Source: JACPYG01 sp964356545 (lineage in GTDB: Bacteria > Patescibacteriota > Minisyncoccia > Minisyncoccales > Staskawiczbacteraceae). From it: a stretch of DNA of 9,820 nucleotides. The notes under the pieces were generated by a model that ran no database searches, had not been told where the DNA came from, and worked only from the letters and a program-made list of their open reading frames with translations. The stretch spans positions 1-9,820 of the forward strand of contig CAYHHX010000017.1 of the NCBI GenBank assembly GCA_964356545.1, given 5' to 3'. The position numbers and the translations under genes are program-made. Shown piece by piece: positions 1 through 7,465 of the stretch. The first letter of the stretch is position 1. The number at the start of each line of letters is the position of its first letter.

Positions 1-606
1 ATATGCAAGGAAAATAATATTATTTTTATTACTTACAGCAGTGATTATGTTTTTGATGGAACTAAGAAGATATCTTATAAGGAAGACGATGCGCCAAATC
101 CCTTGCAAATGTATGGTATGTCAAAATTAGCCGGAGAATACGCCGCCTTGCATGCTTATCCAAATGGAGTTTTTATTATTAGAACATGCGGGCTTTATGG
201 CGGTAAAATAGGCAGTTCACAAAAAGGAAATTTTGTATTGAATATTATTAAGGAAGCAGGCGATAAAGAAGTTGTTGAGGTGAGTGTTGACCGAATGGCC
301 AGTCCCACCTATGCTGGCAACTTAAGTAAGGCCACATTAACACTATTAAATAGTAAAGCGAAATTTGGGATATACCATCTTATCAATGAAGGAGAGTGCA
401 GTTGGTATGAATTTACGCAGGAAATTTTCAAATTAGCCGGAGTAACTAAAAAATTAAAACCAATAAACAGGGGTGACGTTGATGGCAAGATAAAACGGCC
501 AAAGTTTTCAGCTTTAAAAAATACTAAAGCTTTGGCTTTGGGAATACAGTTGCCCTCCTGGCAAGAAGGGTTGGTTGATTATTTTAATTTTTTAAAAAAT
601 GAATAA
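1..606 (+). CDS. rfbD: dTDP-4-dehydrorhamnose reductase (RmlD/RfbD), 5'-truncated
   Basis: Reading frame 1 is open from base 1 to the TAA at 604-606, giving 201 residues. The N-terminal NAD(P)-binding part lies outside the window. RmlD is an extended short-chain dehydrogenase/reductase that reduces dTDP-4-dehydro-L-rhamnose to dTDP-L-rhamnose in the cytoplasm. Visible family features are an SSDYVFDGT strand (residues 13-21), a PNPLQMYGMSKLAGE block (32-46) with the catalytic Tyr38-x3-Lys42 pair, a VDRMASPTYAGNL segment (97-108) and the C-terminal RPKFSALKN...W..GL pattern (167-191). The TTG at 103 that opens a shorter ORF is an internal Leu codon of the conserved PNPL motif, not a start. The stop overlaps the next gene by 8 bases, so the two are probably co-transcribed. 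A related 4-keto-sugar reductase with another product is possible but less likely. Confidence 0.87.
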   Translation: MCKENNIIFITYSSDYVFDGTKKISYKEDDAPNPLQMYGMSKLAGEYAALHAYPNGVFIIRTCGLYGGKIGSSQKGNFVLNIIKEAGDKEVVEVSVDRMASPTYAGNLSKATLTLLNSKAKFGIYHLINEGECSWYEFTQEIFKLAGVTKKLKPINRGDVDGKIKRPKFSALKNTKALALGIQLPSWQEGLVDYFNFLKNE

Positions 607-2533
607 TAGTCAGCAGGTAAAACCATTCATTAGCGTAGTTATACCAACGCGCGAGCGCGCTGATACATTGCTGTATGCCATAAAAACTGCACTGGACCAA
701 AAAAGTAATAATTACGAGGTGATTGTTTCAGATAACTTCAGCCAAGATAATACCAAAAAAGTTGTTGAAAGTTTTAACGACCCGAGGCTAGTGTATGTCA
801 ATTCCGGCCGAAGGTTGTCAATGTGCGATAATTATGAATTTGCATTAGAATATGCAAAGGGAGAGTACATGATTTTTATTGGAGACGACGATGCTATTAT
901 GCCTGGTGCCATAGATGCGCTGGAAGTTACTATTAAGAGTAATCCCAGTTTAGTATATTGTTGGCCTATGCCTTTGTACACTTGGCCGAGAAATGAAAAG
1001 AAGGCCTCGGCCTATTATGTATTCCCCAGTACTCTTCCATTTGAGATTAATTTAAAAAAAATAGCTAAGAGATTTATAGCGGTAATGCGAGAGAGTGGGC
1101 AACTCCCTTCAATGTATCATGGCGCGGTTACGAAATCTATTTTAGATGAAATACGAAAACAAACTGGCCGGGTATTTCATTCTACTCAACCAGATGCTTT
1201 TGTTGCATTTGCCCTGCCAGCTTTTTCTGATACGGCAATTAATGTAGGTTATGCCGTTACGGTCTCGGGACGATCGCCTAAATCAAATAGTGCGGTAGCA
1301 TACGGCAAAGACAGTAGAATAAATACCGAAAAAATGCTCCAAGAATATGAAGGATATAAAATTCATCCAACATTATTTCCAGGTATAGATCTTTTAGCTA
1401 ATGTTATTCAAGATGCCGTATTGGTAGCGATGGACAAGTTTCCTAATTTTTACAAAAGCGTGCGTTTTAACTATAATGCCATGTGGGCATTTATAGTTTC
1501 TCAAGCAGGATATTTTAAATGGAATATAAGTATAAAAGAAATTATCCAAAAAAGACAAGAGATACGTAATTATCATCCCTTCAGCATTTTTCATTTTTTA
1601 AAATACTGTATTATTAATAAAATAGTTGCTTTTTATTCATATCGTAACCCTTTAGCATTATATCGTAGTTTTTCAAGGAAAATTATGAAGGTTGGACCCT
1701 TCGCTAATGGCGCGCCGGATAATATTTATGACTTTGTAAAACAACTTTCAGATTACCAAAATAATGTTATTGTAAGAAAAAAATATTTTAATTATCATTA
1801 CTTATCCCGTGTTATTTTAGCATTGAAGAAAAAAATATTATATCCAGAAATAATAAGGCAGGAAGAAAAAGAAACATTTTTTTACTCTCAATTTATAAAA
1901 ATGGGAGACTTATGTTTTGATGTGGGAGCTAATATAGGCAATAAAACAAATATATTTTTAAAACTTGGAGCAAAAGTGATAGCTATTGAACCACAAAAAC
2001 TTGCATGTCAAAAAATTCAAGAATTCTACGGAGACAATAAAAACCTTAGTATTGTAAACAAGGGATTGGCGGATAAACCAGGTTTTTTAGAATTATCAAT
2101 TGGAGAAGATCGGAGCGTTCTTGCAACTATGTCTGAAAAATGGAAAAAAGAAGGCAGTTTTTCAAAAAGTTATATGTGGACTAAAACAGAAAAAGTATTG
2201 GTTACTACCATGGATGATTTGATAGCAGAATATGGGTTGCCAAAATTTTGTAAAATTGATGTCGAGGGTTTTGAATACCAAGTTTTACAGGGATTAAGCC
2301 GACCAATACCCTATATTTCTTTTGAATTTCATAAAAACTTTTTTGATGAAGCGAAAAAATGTGTCAATCATTTGTTGCAATTAGGCAATGCCAAATTTAA
2401 TGTTTGTTTTGACACATCCATAGAGTTTGCTTTTAATGAATGGGTTAATCCCGATGAATTGTTTCAAAAAATTGAACAGTCAAAGGACCAAGATTTATGG
2501 GGGGATATTTATGTTAAATTTTACAATGTTTAA
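599..2533 (+). CDS. GT2 glycosyltransferase fused to FkbM-family methyltransferase
   Basis: A 644-residue two-domain cytoplasmic protein. Residues 8-~260 form a GT2 (GT-A fold) domain: ISVVIPTRERADTLLYAI at 11-28, VIVSDNFSQDNT at 41-52, and GDDDAI at 95-100, where the DDD takes the DxD metal/nucleotide-sugar site. Residues ~437-580 form an FkbM SAM-dependent methyltransferase: FDVGANIG at 440-447 (SAM loop), AIEP at 462-465, KIDVEGFE at 552-559 and SFEFH at 574-578. Between them (~260-430) is a basic, aromatic-rich linker with no motif I recognise. The likely role is to transfer a sugar and then O-methylate it or the growing chain; sugar and acceptor cannot be read from sequence. The start at 599 overlaps the rmlD stop and lacks a clear Shine-Dalgarno, but the GT2 strand begins only seven residues in, so little room exists for a later start. 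The 3' end overlaps the next FkbM gene by 23 bases. The N-terminal half looks less AT-rich than the FkbM half, which may reflect a fusion of parts with different histories. Confidence 0.88.
   Translation: MNNSQQVKPFISVVIPTRERADTLLYAIKTALDQKSNNYEVIVSDNFSQDNTKKVVESFNDPRLVYVNSGRRLSMCDNYEFALEYAKGEYMIFIGDDDAIMPGAIDALEVTIKSNPSLVYCWPMPLYTWPRNEKKASAYYVFPSTLPFEINLKKIAKRFIAVMRESGQLPSMYHGAVTKSILDEIRKQTGRVFHSTQPDAFVAFALPAFSDTAINVGYAVTVSGRSPKSNSAVAYGKDSRINTEKMLQEYEGYKIHPTLFPGIDLLANVIQDAVLVAMDKFPNFYKSVRFNYNAMWAFIVSQAGYFKWNISIKEIIQKRQEIRNYHPFSIFHFLKYCIINKIVAFYSYRNPLALYRSFSRKIMKVGPFANGAPDNIYDFVKQLSDYQNNVIVRKKYFNYHYLSRVILALKKKILYPEIIRQEEKETFFYSQFIKMGDLCFDVGANIGNKTNIFLKLGAKVIAIEPQKLACQKIQEFYGDNKNLSIVNKGLADKPGFLELSIGEDRSVLATMSEKWKKEGSFSKSYMWTKTEKVLVTTMDDLIAEYGLPKFCKIDVEGFEYQVLQGLSRPIPYISFEFHKNFFDEAKKCVNHLLQLGNAKFNVCFDTSIEFAFNEWVNPDELFQKIEQSKDQDLWGDIYVKFYNV
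2499..2505 (+). promoter_or_regulatory. Ribosome binding site deciding the start of the second FkbM gene
   Basis: A GGGGGGA run lies 5 bases before the ATG at 2511, inside the 3' end of the GT2-FkbM gene. It supports ATG 2511 over the in-frame ATG at 2427, which would add 28 residues overlapping the upstream gene by more than 100 bases. It is not a perfect GGAGG but is distinctly purine-rich compared with the other starts in this operon. Confidence 0.5.
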
Positions 2534-3329
2534 AAAAATAATTAAACAATATATTTTACATCCATTACTGGGAAAGAAAATGTTTCAGCCCTTTTTTGAA
2601 AGGTTTCATTTCATTGCTTTGCAAGGCATGAATTTTTATGGAGTTGGGATTAAGGAAAGTGGCGAAGAAGCAGTTCTAAAGTATTTTTTTAATAATTTAG
2701 ACAAAAACATACAACCGATTATTTTTGATGTTGGAGCTAATATTGGAGATTACTCAATAGCAATAAATTCAATTTTTAAAGAAAGAGCCCAGGTTTATTG
2801 TTTTGAGCCGTCAAAAGAAACATTTGCTATATTGAGAGAAAATTTAAAAAATTATAAAAATATTAAGTTGTATAATTTTGGTTTTGGCCAAGAAAATAAA
2901 ACATCAGTTCTTTACTCAAATGAAAAGGGCTCGGGGCTTGCTTCTTTGTATGACAGAAAATTAGAAGATCACGGTATTAAAATGAACCAACAAGAAAATG
3001 TTATTATCAAACGTCTTGATGATTTTTTCAGTGAAAATAACATAGGACATATCCATTTTCTAAAAATGGATGTTGAAGGCAATGAGCTGAATGTTCTAAA
3101 GGGAGCAGAAGAAACTATCAAATCAGGAGTTGTTGATATCATCCAATTTGAATTTGGTGGTTGCAACATAGATTCTAGAACTTTTTTCAAGGATTTTTTT
3201 GATTTTTTAAACCCCAATTATAAAATTTATAGAATTTTAAAAGACGGAATAAAATTGATAGATAAATATAAAGAAGAACAAGAGATTTTTTTGGCAATTA
3301 ATTATTTAGCTATATCTAGAAAATTATGA
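2511..3329 (+). CDS. FkbM-family SAM-dependent methyltransferase
   Basis: A 272-residue protein that is a single FkbM-type Class I methyltransferase, a family that O-methylates sugars and polyketides using S-adenosylmethionine. Seen directly: IIFDVGANIGDYS at 70-82 (SAM-binding loop), YCFEPS at 96-101 (acidic residue expected to bind the SAM ribose), LKMDVEGNELNVLKGA at 184-199 and IIQFEFGG at 210-217. The first ~60 residues are basic and aromatic and may form a cap or help anchor it near the membrane. The start at 2511 is chosen because of the GGGGGGA site; ATG 2526 is an alternative 5 codons downstream. It shares its motif order with the C-terminal half of the preceding fusion protein, so two FkbM domains lie in tandem, perhaps by duplication or to methylate different positions. 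The stop overlaps the next start in an ATGA (3326-3329), indicating translational coupling. Confidence 0.92.
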   Translation: MLNFTMFKKIIKQYILHPLLGKKMFQPFFERFHFIALQGMNFYGVGIKESGEEAVLKYFFNNLDKNIQPIIFDVGANIGDYSIAINSIFKERAQVYCFEPSKETFAILRENLKNYKNIKLYNFGFGQENKTSVLYSNEKGSGLASLYDRKLEDHGIKMNQQENVIIKRLDDFFSENNIGHIHFLKMDVEGNELNVLKGAEETIKSGVVDIIQFEFGGCNIDSRTFFKDFFDFLNPNYKIYRILKDGIKLIDKYKEEQEIFLAINYLAISRKL

Positions 3330-4171
3330 AAGTTTACATTGTCGGTTCTATAAGGGTGAATTCATGGTTGCGAAAGATGTTTTTTGTTAGTAATTTGAAA
3401 TCTTTAAAGTCGGTTTCGTCGTTGTTTTATTGGAACTTTAATATTGTAGGCAAATACGCCGATTCTGTGCGCAAAGAAATACTAAAGAAATACCCGGAGG
3501 CGAAAGTCACATATGATAACGAATCTTCATATTATGCCCTTATAAAAAAACAGATTTCTGCTGTTGGCAAGAATCCAAAGACATTATTATATTTTTTGAT
3601 GGAAGACCATTGGTTTGTTTGCCCCCACAAAAATGTATTTTTTTACTTGCTGGAAAAGTTTTACAATTCAAAAGCCGATGTGTTGAGGATAACCCATTTA
3701 ACTGAACTTTGGGAGCATGAAAAAGAGTACGCCGTGACAGTTGATAAACCATTGTACAAAGAGTACCTTACAGATTTAAAAGTGTTAAAAAAATTGTGGT
3801 CCAAATATCCTGGGTCGTATATTGTTAGTATACCGGGTATTTTTAAAAAAGAATTTGCATTACGATTATTAGAAAATAACAAGTCGTTGTTGCAATCAAA
3901 AAAACCTGGAGGATTTGAGCTTTTTGGTCAAAAAGCTGAAGACTTTTTAACTAAGCGCAGTTTTATTACCATGGTTCCAACTATCCATGTTTTAAGAGAA
4001 GTTTTTTGGGTGAATCAAGACAAGCGCGCAATGGACGCAAGTAAAGCTTTGAAAATTATTACATTGAGAGATAAGCCAGATACAGTTATTAAACCTTGGC
4101 GTAAAGCTGTAAGACTGCTTGTGGAGCCTCGTGTTTTGGCAGGAAAGATTAAAAGATTAATTCTAAGATAA
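3326..4171 (+). CDS. Uncharacterised protein, possible divergent GT-A glycosyltransferase
   Basis: A 281-residue protein that I do not recognise as a member of a named family. It opens with a short beta strand (MKVYIVGSIR), and continues with an alpha/beta segment ending in hydrophobic LLYFLMEDHWFV (87-98). The Glu93-Asp94-His95 at the end of that hydrophobic strand sits where GT-A glycosyltransferases carry their DxD-type acidic motif. Further conserved-looking blocks are DVLRITHLTELWEHE (118-132), YIVSIPGIFKKEFALRLL (165-182), GGFELFGQKAEDFL (195-208) and PTIHVLREVFWVNQD (218-232). The C-terminal ~25 residues are strongly basic with hydrophobic spacing, which could favour membrane-surface association. 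No signal peptide or transmembrane helix is evident. Its place in an unbroken run of glycosyltransferase and methyltransferase genes, ATGA-coupled upstream and one base from the next gene, makes a role in glycan assembly likely. The glycosyltransferase assignment is inference only. Confidence 0.8.
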   Translation: MKVYIVGSIRVNSWLRKMFFVSNLKSLKSVSSLFYWNFNIVGKYADSVRKEILKKYPEAKVTYDNESSYYALIKKQISAVGKNPKTLLYFLMEDHWFVCPHKNVFFYLLEKFYNSKADVLRITHLTELWEHEKEYAVTVDKPLYKEYLTDLKVLKKLWSKYPGSYIVSIPGIFKKEFALRLLENNKSLLQSKKPGGFELFGQKAEDFLTKRSFITMVPTIHVLREVFWVNQDKRAMDASKALKIITLRDKPDTVIKPWRKAVRLLVEPRVLAGKIKRLILR

Positions 4172-4172
4172 A

Positions 4173-5360
4173 ATGAAAGTTTTATTTATATATCATTGTG
4201 GGCTTTCGCAAGATGCAAAAGCTTTTTACCGGGAATACGTTAAACAGGGAGTTGATTTGGCGGTTATTGTGCCTTCAAAAATTATTCTTAATTTGGCTTA
4301 TGATAGTGGCTACTTTTATAGTTCTAAAGATGATGAAAGCGGTTACAAGTTTTTTCCGGTAGATTTACGAAAACCTCAAAGTTACGGCGAAGGTTTTAAG
4401 TTTTTTCATCTTTTCAAAACCATAAAAAAAATAAACCCAGATGTTATTCATGTACAAGACGAGTATAGTAGTTTTTATCTTGCCCAAGTTATTATTTGCC
4501 GAAATATTTTATATACTAAAAAAATCCCGATTATCTGTTATGCTGCTCAAAATATACAATATAAAATACTTCCGCCATCTTTTGTTTTTGACTCCCTTTC
4601 CCATTTTTTAAAAAGAACTTTGCGAAAAATTATCCAGCCAATGGCGTTATTTTTGAATAAAAAGTATTTAGATGGAGTTGTTGGCACAAGTACCGAAGCG
4701 CTGGAAATTATTAAAAAAATTGGAGCCAATATGCCGATGCGCCGCATTTTCTATGGAGTGGATTTTGAAGTTTTTTACCCAAAGCCTCGCTATGAGTGCA
4801 GAGAAAAGTTAGAAATTCCAAAAGATATAACCTTAGTTGGTAATATTGGTAGATTTGATCAAGAAAAAGGATTGCAAAATCTTGTTAAGGCCGTAAGTCA
4901 ACTTGATAAATATTATTTGATGCTATTGGGTGGAGGCGCGCACGAGCCAACTTTGCAAAAGCTTATTGATTCTTTGGAATTAAGAAAAAGATTTTTTCAT
5001 TTTAACAATGCAGATCGTTTGGATTTGGTAAATTATTATAATGCCCTAGATATATTTGTTCTGCCTTCTTTGACCACGCATGATTGGAAAGAACAATATG
5101 GCAGAGTTTTAGTAGAAGCAATGGCCTGTGGTTTATCCATTGTAGGTTCTTCTTCTGGAGCGATTGCAGAAGTATTGGAGGGCTATCCACGGGGCCTCAT
5201 TTTTAAAGAAGACGATGTGAATGATTTAGTTGAAAAAATAAAAAATGTAGAAAAAATACCATTGTCCAAAAATTTTGATTTGAGCGGTTTTCTATACAAA
5301 TTCAGCGTTGAAAACTTTGCGAAAGAACATATTAAATTCTATAAAGAATTATTAAAATGA
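4173..5360 (+). CDS. GT4-family (GT-B fold) glycosyltransferase
   Basis: A 395-residue retaining glycosyltransferase of the GT4 type, acting in the cytoplasm or at the inner membrane face. The N-terminal acceptor domain has MKVLFIYHCG, a linker pattern INPDVIHVQDEYSS (87-100) and GVVGTSTEALEIIKK (168-182). The C-terminal donor domain has LVGNIGRFDQEKGLQNLVKA (221-240, the usual G-R-x2-x2-KG block), LMLLGGG (249-255), and the E-x7-E nucleotide-sugar site Glu307...Glu315 within EQYGRVLVEAMACG, followed by GSSSGAIAEVL. Length is normal for the family. The donor sugar cannot be deduced. It begins one base after the preceding stop with no strong Shine-Dalgarno and ends in an ATGA overlap with the next glycosyltransferase gene, so expression is probably coupled. 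Confidence 0.93.
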   Translation: MKVLFIYHCGLSQDAKAFYREYVKQGVDLAVIVPSKIILNLAYDSGYFYSSKDDESGYKFFPVDLRKPQSYGEGFKFFHLFKTIKKINPDVIHVQDEYSSFYLAQVIICRNILYTKKIPIICYAAQNIQYKILPPSFVFDSLSHFLKRTLRKIIQPMALFLNKKYLDGVVGTSTEALEIIKKIGANMPMRRIFYGVDFEVFYPKPRYECREKLEIPKDITLVGNIGRFDQEKGLQNLVKAVSQLDKYYLMLLGGGAHEPTLQKLIDSLELRKRFFHFNNADRLDLVNYYNALDIFVLPSLTTHDWKEQYGRVLVEAMACGLSIVGSSSGAIAEVLEGYPRGLIFKEDDVNDLVEKIKNVEKIPLSKNFDLSGFLYKFSVENFAKEHIKFYKELLK

Positions 5361-6442
5361 AAATATTTTTTGACGGAAGCATATTTAGCCGGCAAAAAAT
5401 TGGCGGAATCAGCCGACTCGGTTTTGAGTTAATAAAAGAGTTAAGCAAAAAAAAAGATATCGAACAGATTTTTTATAGGGGGTTTTATGTAGATAATTAT
5501 CCTTTTAAAAAGGAGTGGTTTAGTAAATATTATGGAATTAAAAGACAAGATTTTTTAAAAGGCAGAATATTTAATTTTTTAGACAATGTTGGCGCTAATT
5601 ATTTTTATAATGCCAATGCTGATAAAAATTTAATTTATCATTCTTTATATTATCGCGTGCCCAAAAACTCAAAAGGTCCTGTAGTTGTTCATTGTTATGA
5701 CATGATTCAAGAATTATTTGGCGGCAATATAAAAACAATACGGTTTAAAAAAAAATCATTTGATGCAGCAAATTTGATTATTGCAATATCAGAGTCAACC
5801 AAGAAAGACCTTTGTAGATTATATCCCATTAATCCTAAAAAAGTTATTGTTGCTTCCCCCGGGGTCAGCGAAGTTTTTTTTGATAGCAATAATTTTGTTA
5901 AAATCACTCCAAAAAGACCATATATGCTCTATGTTGGCGGACGTAATTATGAGTATAAAAATTTTGATATATTGCTAAATACTTTTATTGATAAAAAGTA
6001 TTTTTTACAATTTGATTTGGTAGTATTTGGCGGAGAAAAAGAGCTGACTTCGGTTCAGAAAGAAATAATTAGAAAATATAACGGGGGGACTTGGTTGCGC
6101 CAGGAATTTGGCAATGACGAAAAACTGGCCGATATATACGCTAAAGCAACGGTATTTATTTATCCATCGCTCTATGAAGGATTTGGAATTCCACCACTTG
6201 AGGCAATGGCTTGTAATTGCCCCGTTGTGGCTTCGAATACCTCTTCTATTCCAGAAGCAGTTGGGGATGCAGGATTATTGTTTAATCCCAAAGATCCAAA
6301 TGATTTAGCAGAAAAAATTGATAAAATTCTTCACGATAAAGAATTATCAAAAAATCTTATTGAAAAAGGCAAAGCAAGAGCCAAGCAATTTACTTGGAGC
6401 GCAATGGCCGAACAAATTTATCAAGCTTATACCAAATTATGA
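5357..6442 (+). CDS. GT4-family glycosyltransferase, mannosyltransferase-like
   Basis: A 361-residue GT-B enzyme distinct from its upstream neighbour. It begins with FFDGSIFSRQKIGGISRL (4-21), a Gly-Gly-Ile-x-Arg acceptor-domain signature typical of mannosyl- and rhamnosyltransferases of the WbdB/WbdC/MtfB kind. Then come VVVHCYDMIQE (109-119), LIIAISESTKKDL (140-152), VIVASPGV (163-170), YMLYVGGRNYEYKNFDIL (189-206), and the donor site IYPSLYEGFGIPPLEAMA (268-285) with E-x7-E at Glu274/Glu282, then PEAVGDAGLLFNPKD (299-313). Family knowledge points to GDP-mannose or GDP-6-deoxyhexose donors, which matches the GDP-sugar genes just downstream; this is inference. The start and stop both form ATGA overlaps (5357-5360 and 6439-6442), so it is coupled on both sides. 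Confidence 0.93.
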   Translation: MKIFFDGSIFSRQKIGGISRLGFELIKELSKKKDIEQIFYRGFYVDNYPFKKEWFSKYYGIKRQDFLKGRIFNFLDNVGANYFYNANADKNLIYHSLYYRVPKNSKGPVVVHCYDMIQELFGGNIKTIRFKKKSFDAANLIIAISESTKKDLCRLYPINPKKVIVASPGVSEVFFDSNNFVKITPKRPYMLYVGGRNYEYKNFDILLNTFIDKKYFLQFDLVVFGGEKELTSVQKEIIRKYNGGTWLRQEFGNDEKLADIYAKATVFIYPSLYEGFGIPPLEAMACNCPVVASNTSSIPEAVGDAGLLFNPKDPNDLAEKIDKILHDKELSKNLIEKGKARAKQFTWSAMAEQIYQAYTKL

Positions 6443-7404
6443 AAATACTCATTACCGGAATCACTGGCTTTGTCGGTAGTCATTTGGCAGAATATTGCCT
6501 TACAAAACCCAATGTAAAATTGTATGGCACATTTTTGCCTGAAAATTTTAAAAAAGAAGTAAAAAATATAGAACATATTAAAAATAAGATAGAATTTTTA
6601 GAATGCGATCTTACCAAAAAAGAACAGGTAAAAAAAGTTTTATTAAAAGTTAAGCCAGATAAAATTTTTCATTTGGCTGGCCAAAGCCAAGTTTCTTTTT
6701 CATGGCATGCTCCTGAAAAAACTTTAATTAATAACATCACTTCAGATTTAAACTTATTTGAATCTGTAAAAAATGCAATAATTAATCCAGTAATAGTCAC
6801 TGCCGGTAGTTCTGAAGAGTATGGAGTAACTTTTAAAAAAGAATTACCCATTAAAGAAGTAAATCCCTTGCGACCGTTATCACCTTATGCTGTTTCTAAA
6901 ATTACTCAGGAAAAATTAGCTTTTCAATATTACCAAAGTTATGGTCTAAAAATAGTTTTAGTGCGATTTTTTAATACCGAAGGTCCAAGGAGAGGAGAAA
7001 GTTTTGTTACTTCTACATTTGCAAAACAAATTGTCCAAATTGAAAAAGGTAAAAAAAAGCCAGTGATCTATGTGGGTAACTTAGATGCCAAAAGAGATTT
7101 TACTGACGTAAGAGACGTGGTTAGTGCCTACTGGTTAGCTTCACAAAAATGTAAATTTGGCGAACCATATAATGTTTGTTCTGGAAAAGCCAGATCAATA
7201 AAATCAGTTTTAGAATTATTACTTAGTAAAAGCTTGGTAAAAAATATTCAAGTAAAAAAAGATCCAAAACGAATGAGGCCGTCGGATATCCCAGTTATTG
7301 TGGGCGATAATTCAAAATTCAAAAAACAAACCGGCTGGATGCCCAAAATTCCATTTGAAAAAACCATGGAAGATTTACTAAATTATTGGCGGGAAATATT
7401 ATAA
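6439..7404 (+). CDS. rmd: GDP-6-deoxy-D-mannose reductase (Rmd-like SDR)
   Basis: A 321-residue extended SDR. Rmd reduces GDP-4-keto-6-deoxy-D-mannose, the Gmd product, to GDP-D-rhamnose. Visible are the Rossmann motif GITGFVGSHLAEY (7-19), FHLAGQSQVSFS (77-88), the catalytic serine region TAGSSEEYG (121-129), Tyr150-x3-Lys154 in SPYAVSK, FFNTEGPRRGESFVTS (177-192), NLDAKRDFTDVRDVVSAYW (214-232), YNVCSGKARSI (244-254) and the C-terminal KDPKRMRPSDIPVIVGD (274-290) plus TGW. The VCSG and RMRPSDIPV blocks fit Rmd; the Gmd hallmarks GQDGS and VIRRAS are missing. The start at 6439 is preferred over the in-frame ATG at 6394 because the Rossmann strand begins at once and the ATGA overlaps the preceding stop. 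The gene is followed by a hairpin terminator and a gene on the opposite strand. A reductase with a related 4-keto-6-deoxy substrate is the main alternative. Confidence 0.87.
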   Translation: MKILITGITGFVGSHLAEYCLTKPNVKLYGTFLPENFKKEVKNIEHIKNKIEFLECDLTKKEQVKKVLLKVKPDKIFHLAGQSQVSFSWHAPEKTLINNITSDLNLFESVKNAIINPVIVTAGSSEEYGVTFKKELPIKEVNPLRPLSPYAVSKITQEKLAFQYYQSYGLKIVLVRFFNTEGPRRGESFVTSTFAKQIVQIEKGKKKPVIYVGNLDAKRDFTDVRDVVSAYWLASQKCKFGEPYNVCSGKARSIKSVLELLLSKSLVKNIQVKKDPKRMRPSDIPVIVGDNSKFKKQTGWMPKIPFEKTMEDLLNYWREIL

Positions 7405-7420
7405 TTAATATAAAAAAAAG

Positions 7421-7451
7421 AGGCGTCAAGTGCAATATGCACCTGACGCCT
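7421..7451. terminator. Bidirectional rho-independent terminator between convergent genes
   Basis: The arm AGGCGTCA (7421-7428) pairs with TGACGCCT (7444-7451). After one A/C mismatch, GTGCA (7430-7434) pairs with TGCAC (7438-7442) around a 3-base ATA loop. On the minus strand the stem is followed by CTTTTTTTTATATT, an excellent U-tract ending the HIT gene, whose stop is about 15 bases upstream. On the plus strand it is followed by TTGTATTTTG, a weaker tract that would still help end the rmd transcript. Confidence 0.92.
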
Positions 7452-7465
7452 TTGTATTTTGTCAG

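Noticed and set aside
2427..2510. An earlier in-frame ATG for the second FkbM gene
   Set aside because: The extra 28 residues are an out-of-frame reading of the preceding gene and have no ribosome site; ATG 2511 has GGGGGGA at 5 bases.
6394..6438. An earlier in-frame ATG for the Rmd-like gene
   Set aside because: It adds 15 residues before a Rossmann strand that normally begins at the N terminus, and loses the ATGA coupling seen elsewhere in the operon.
3326..6442. Reassignment of TGA to glycine (code 25)
   Set aside because: TGA terminates several genes at positions where the next gene begins in an ATGA overlap, so it is read as stop.
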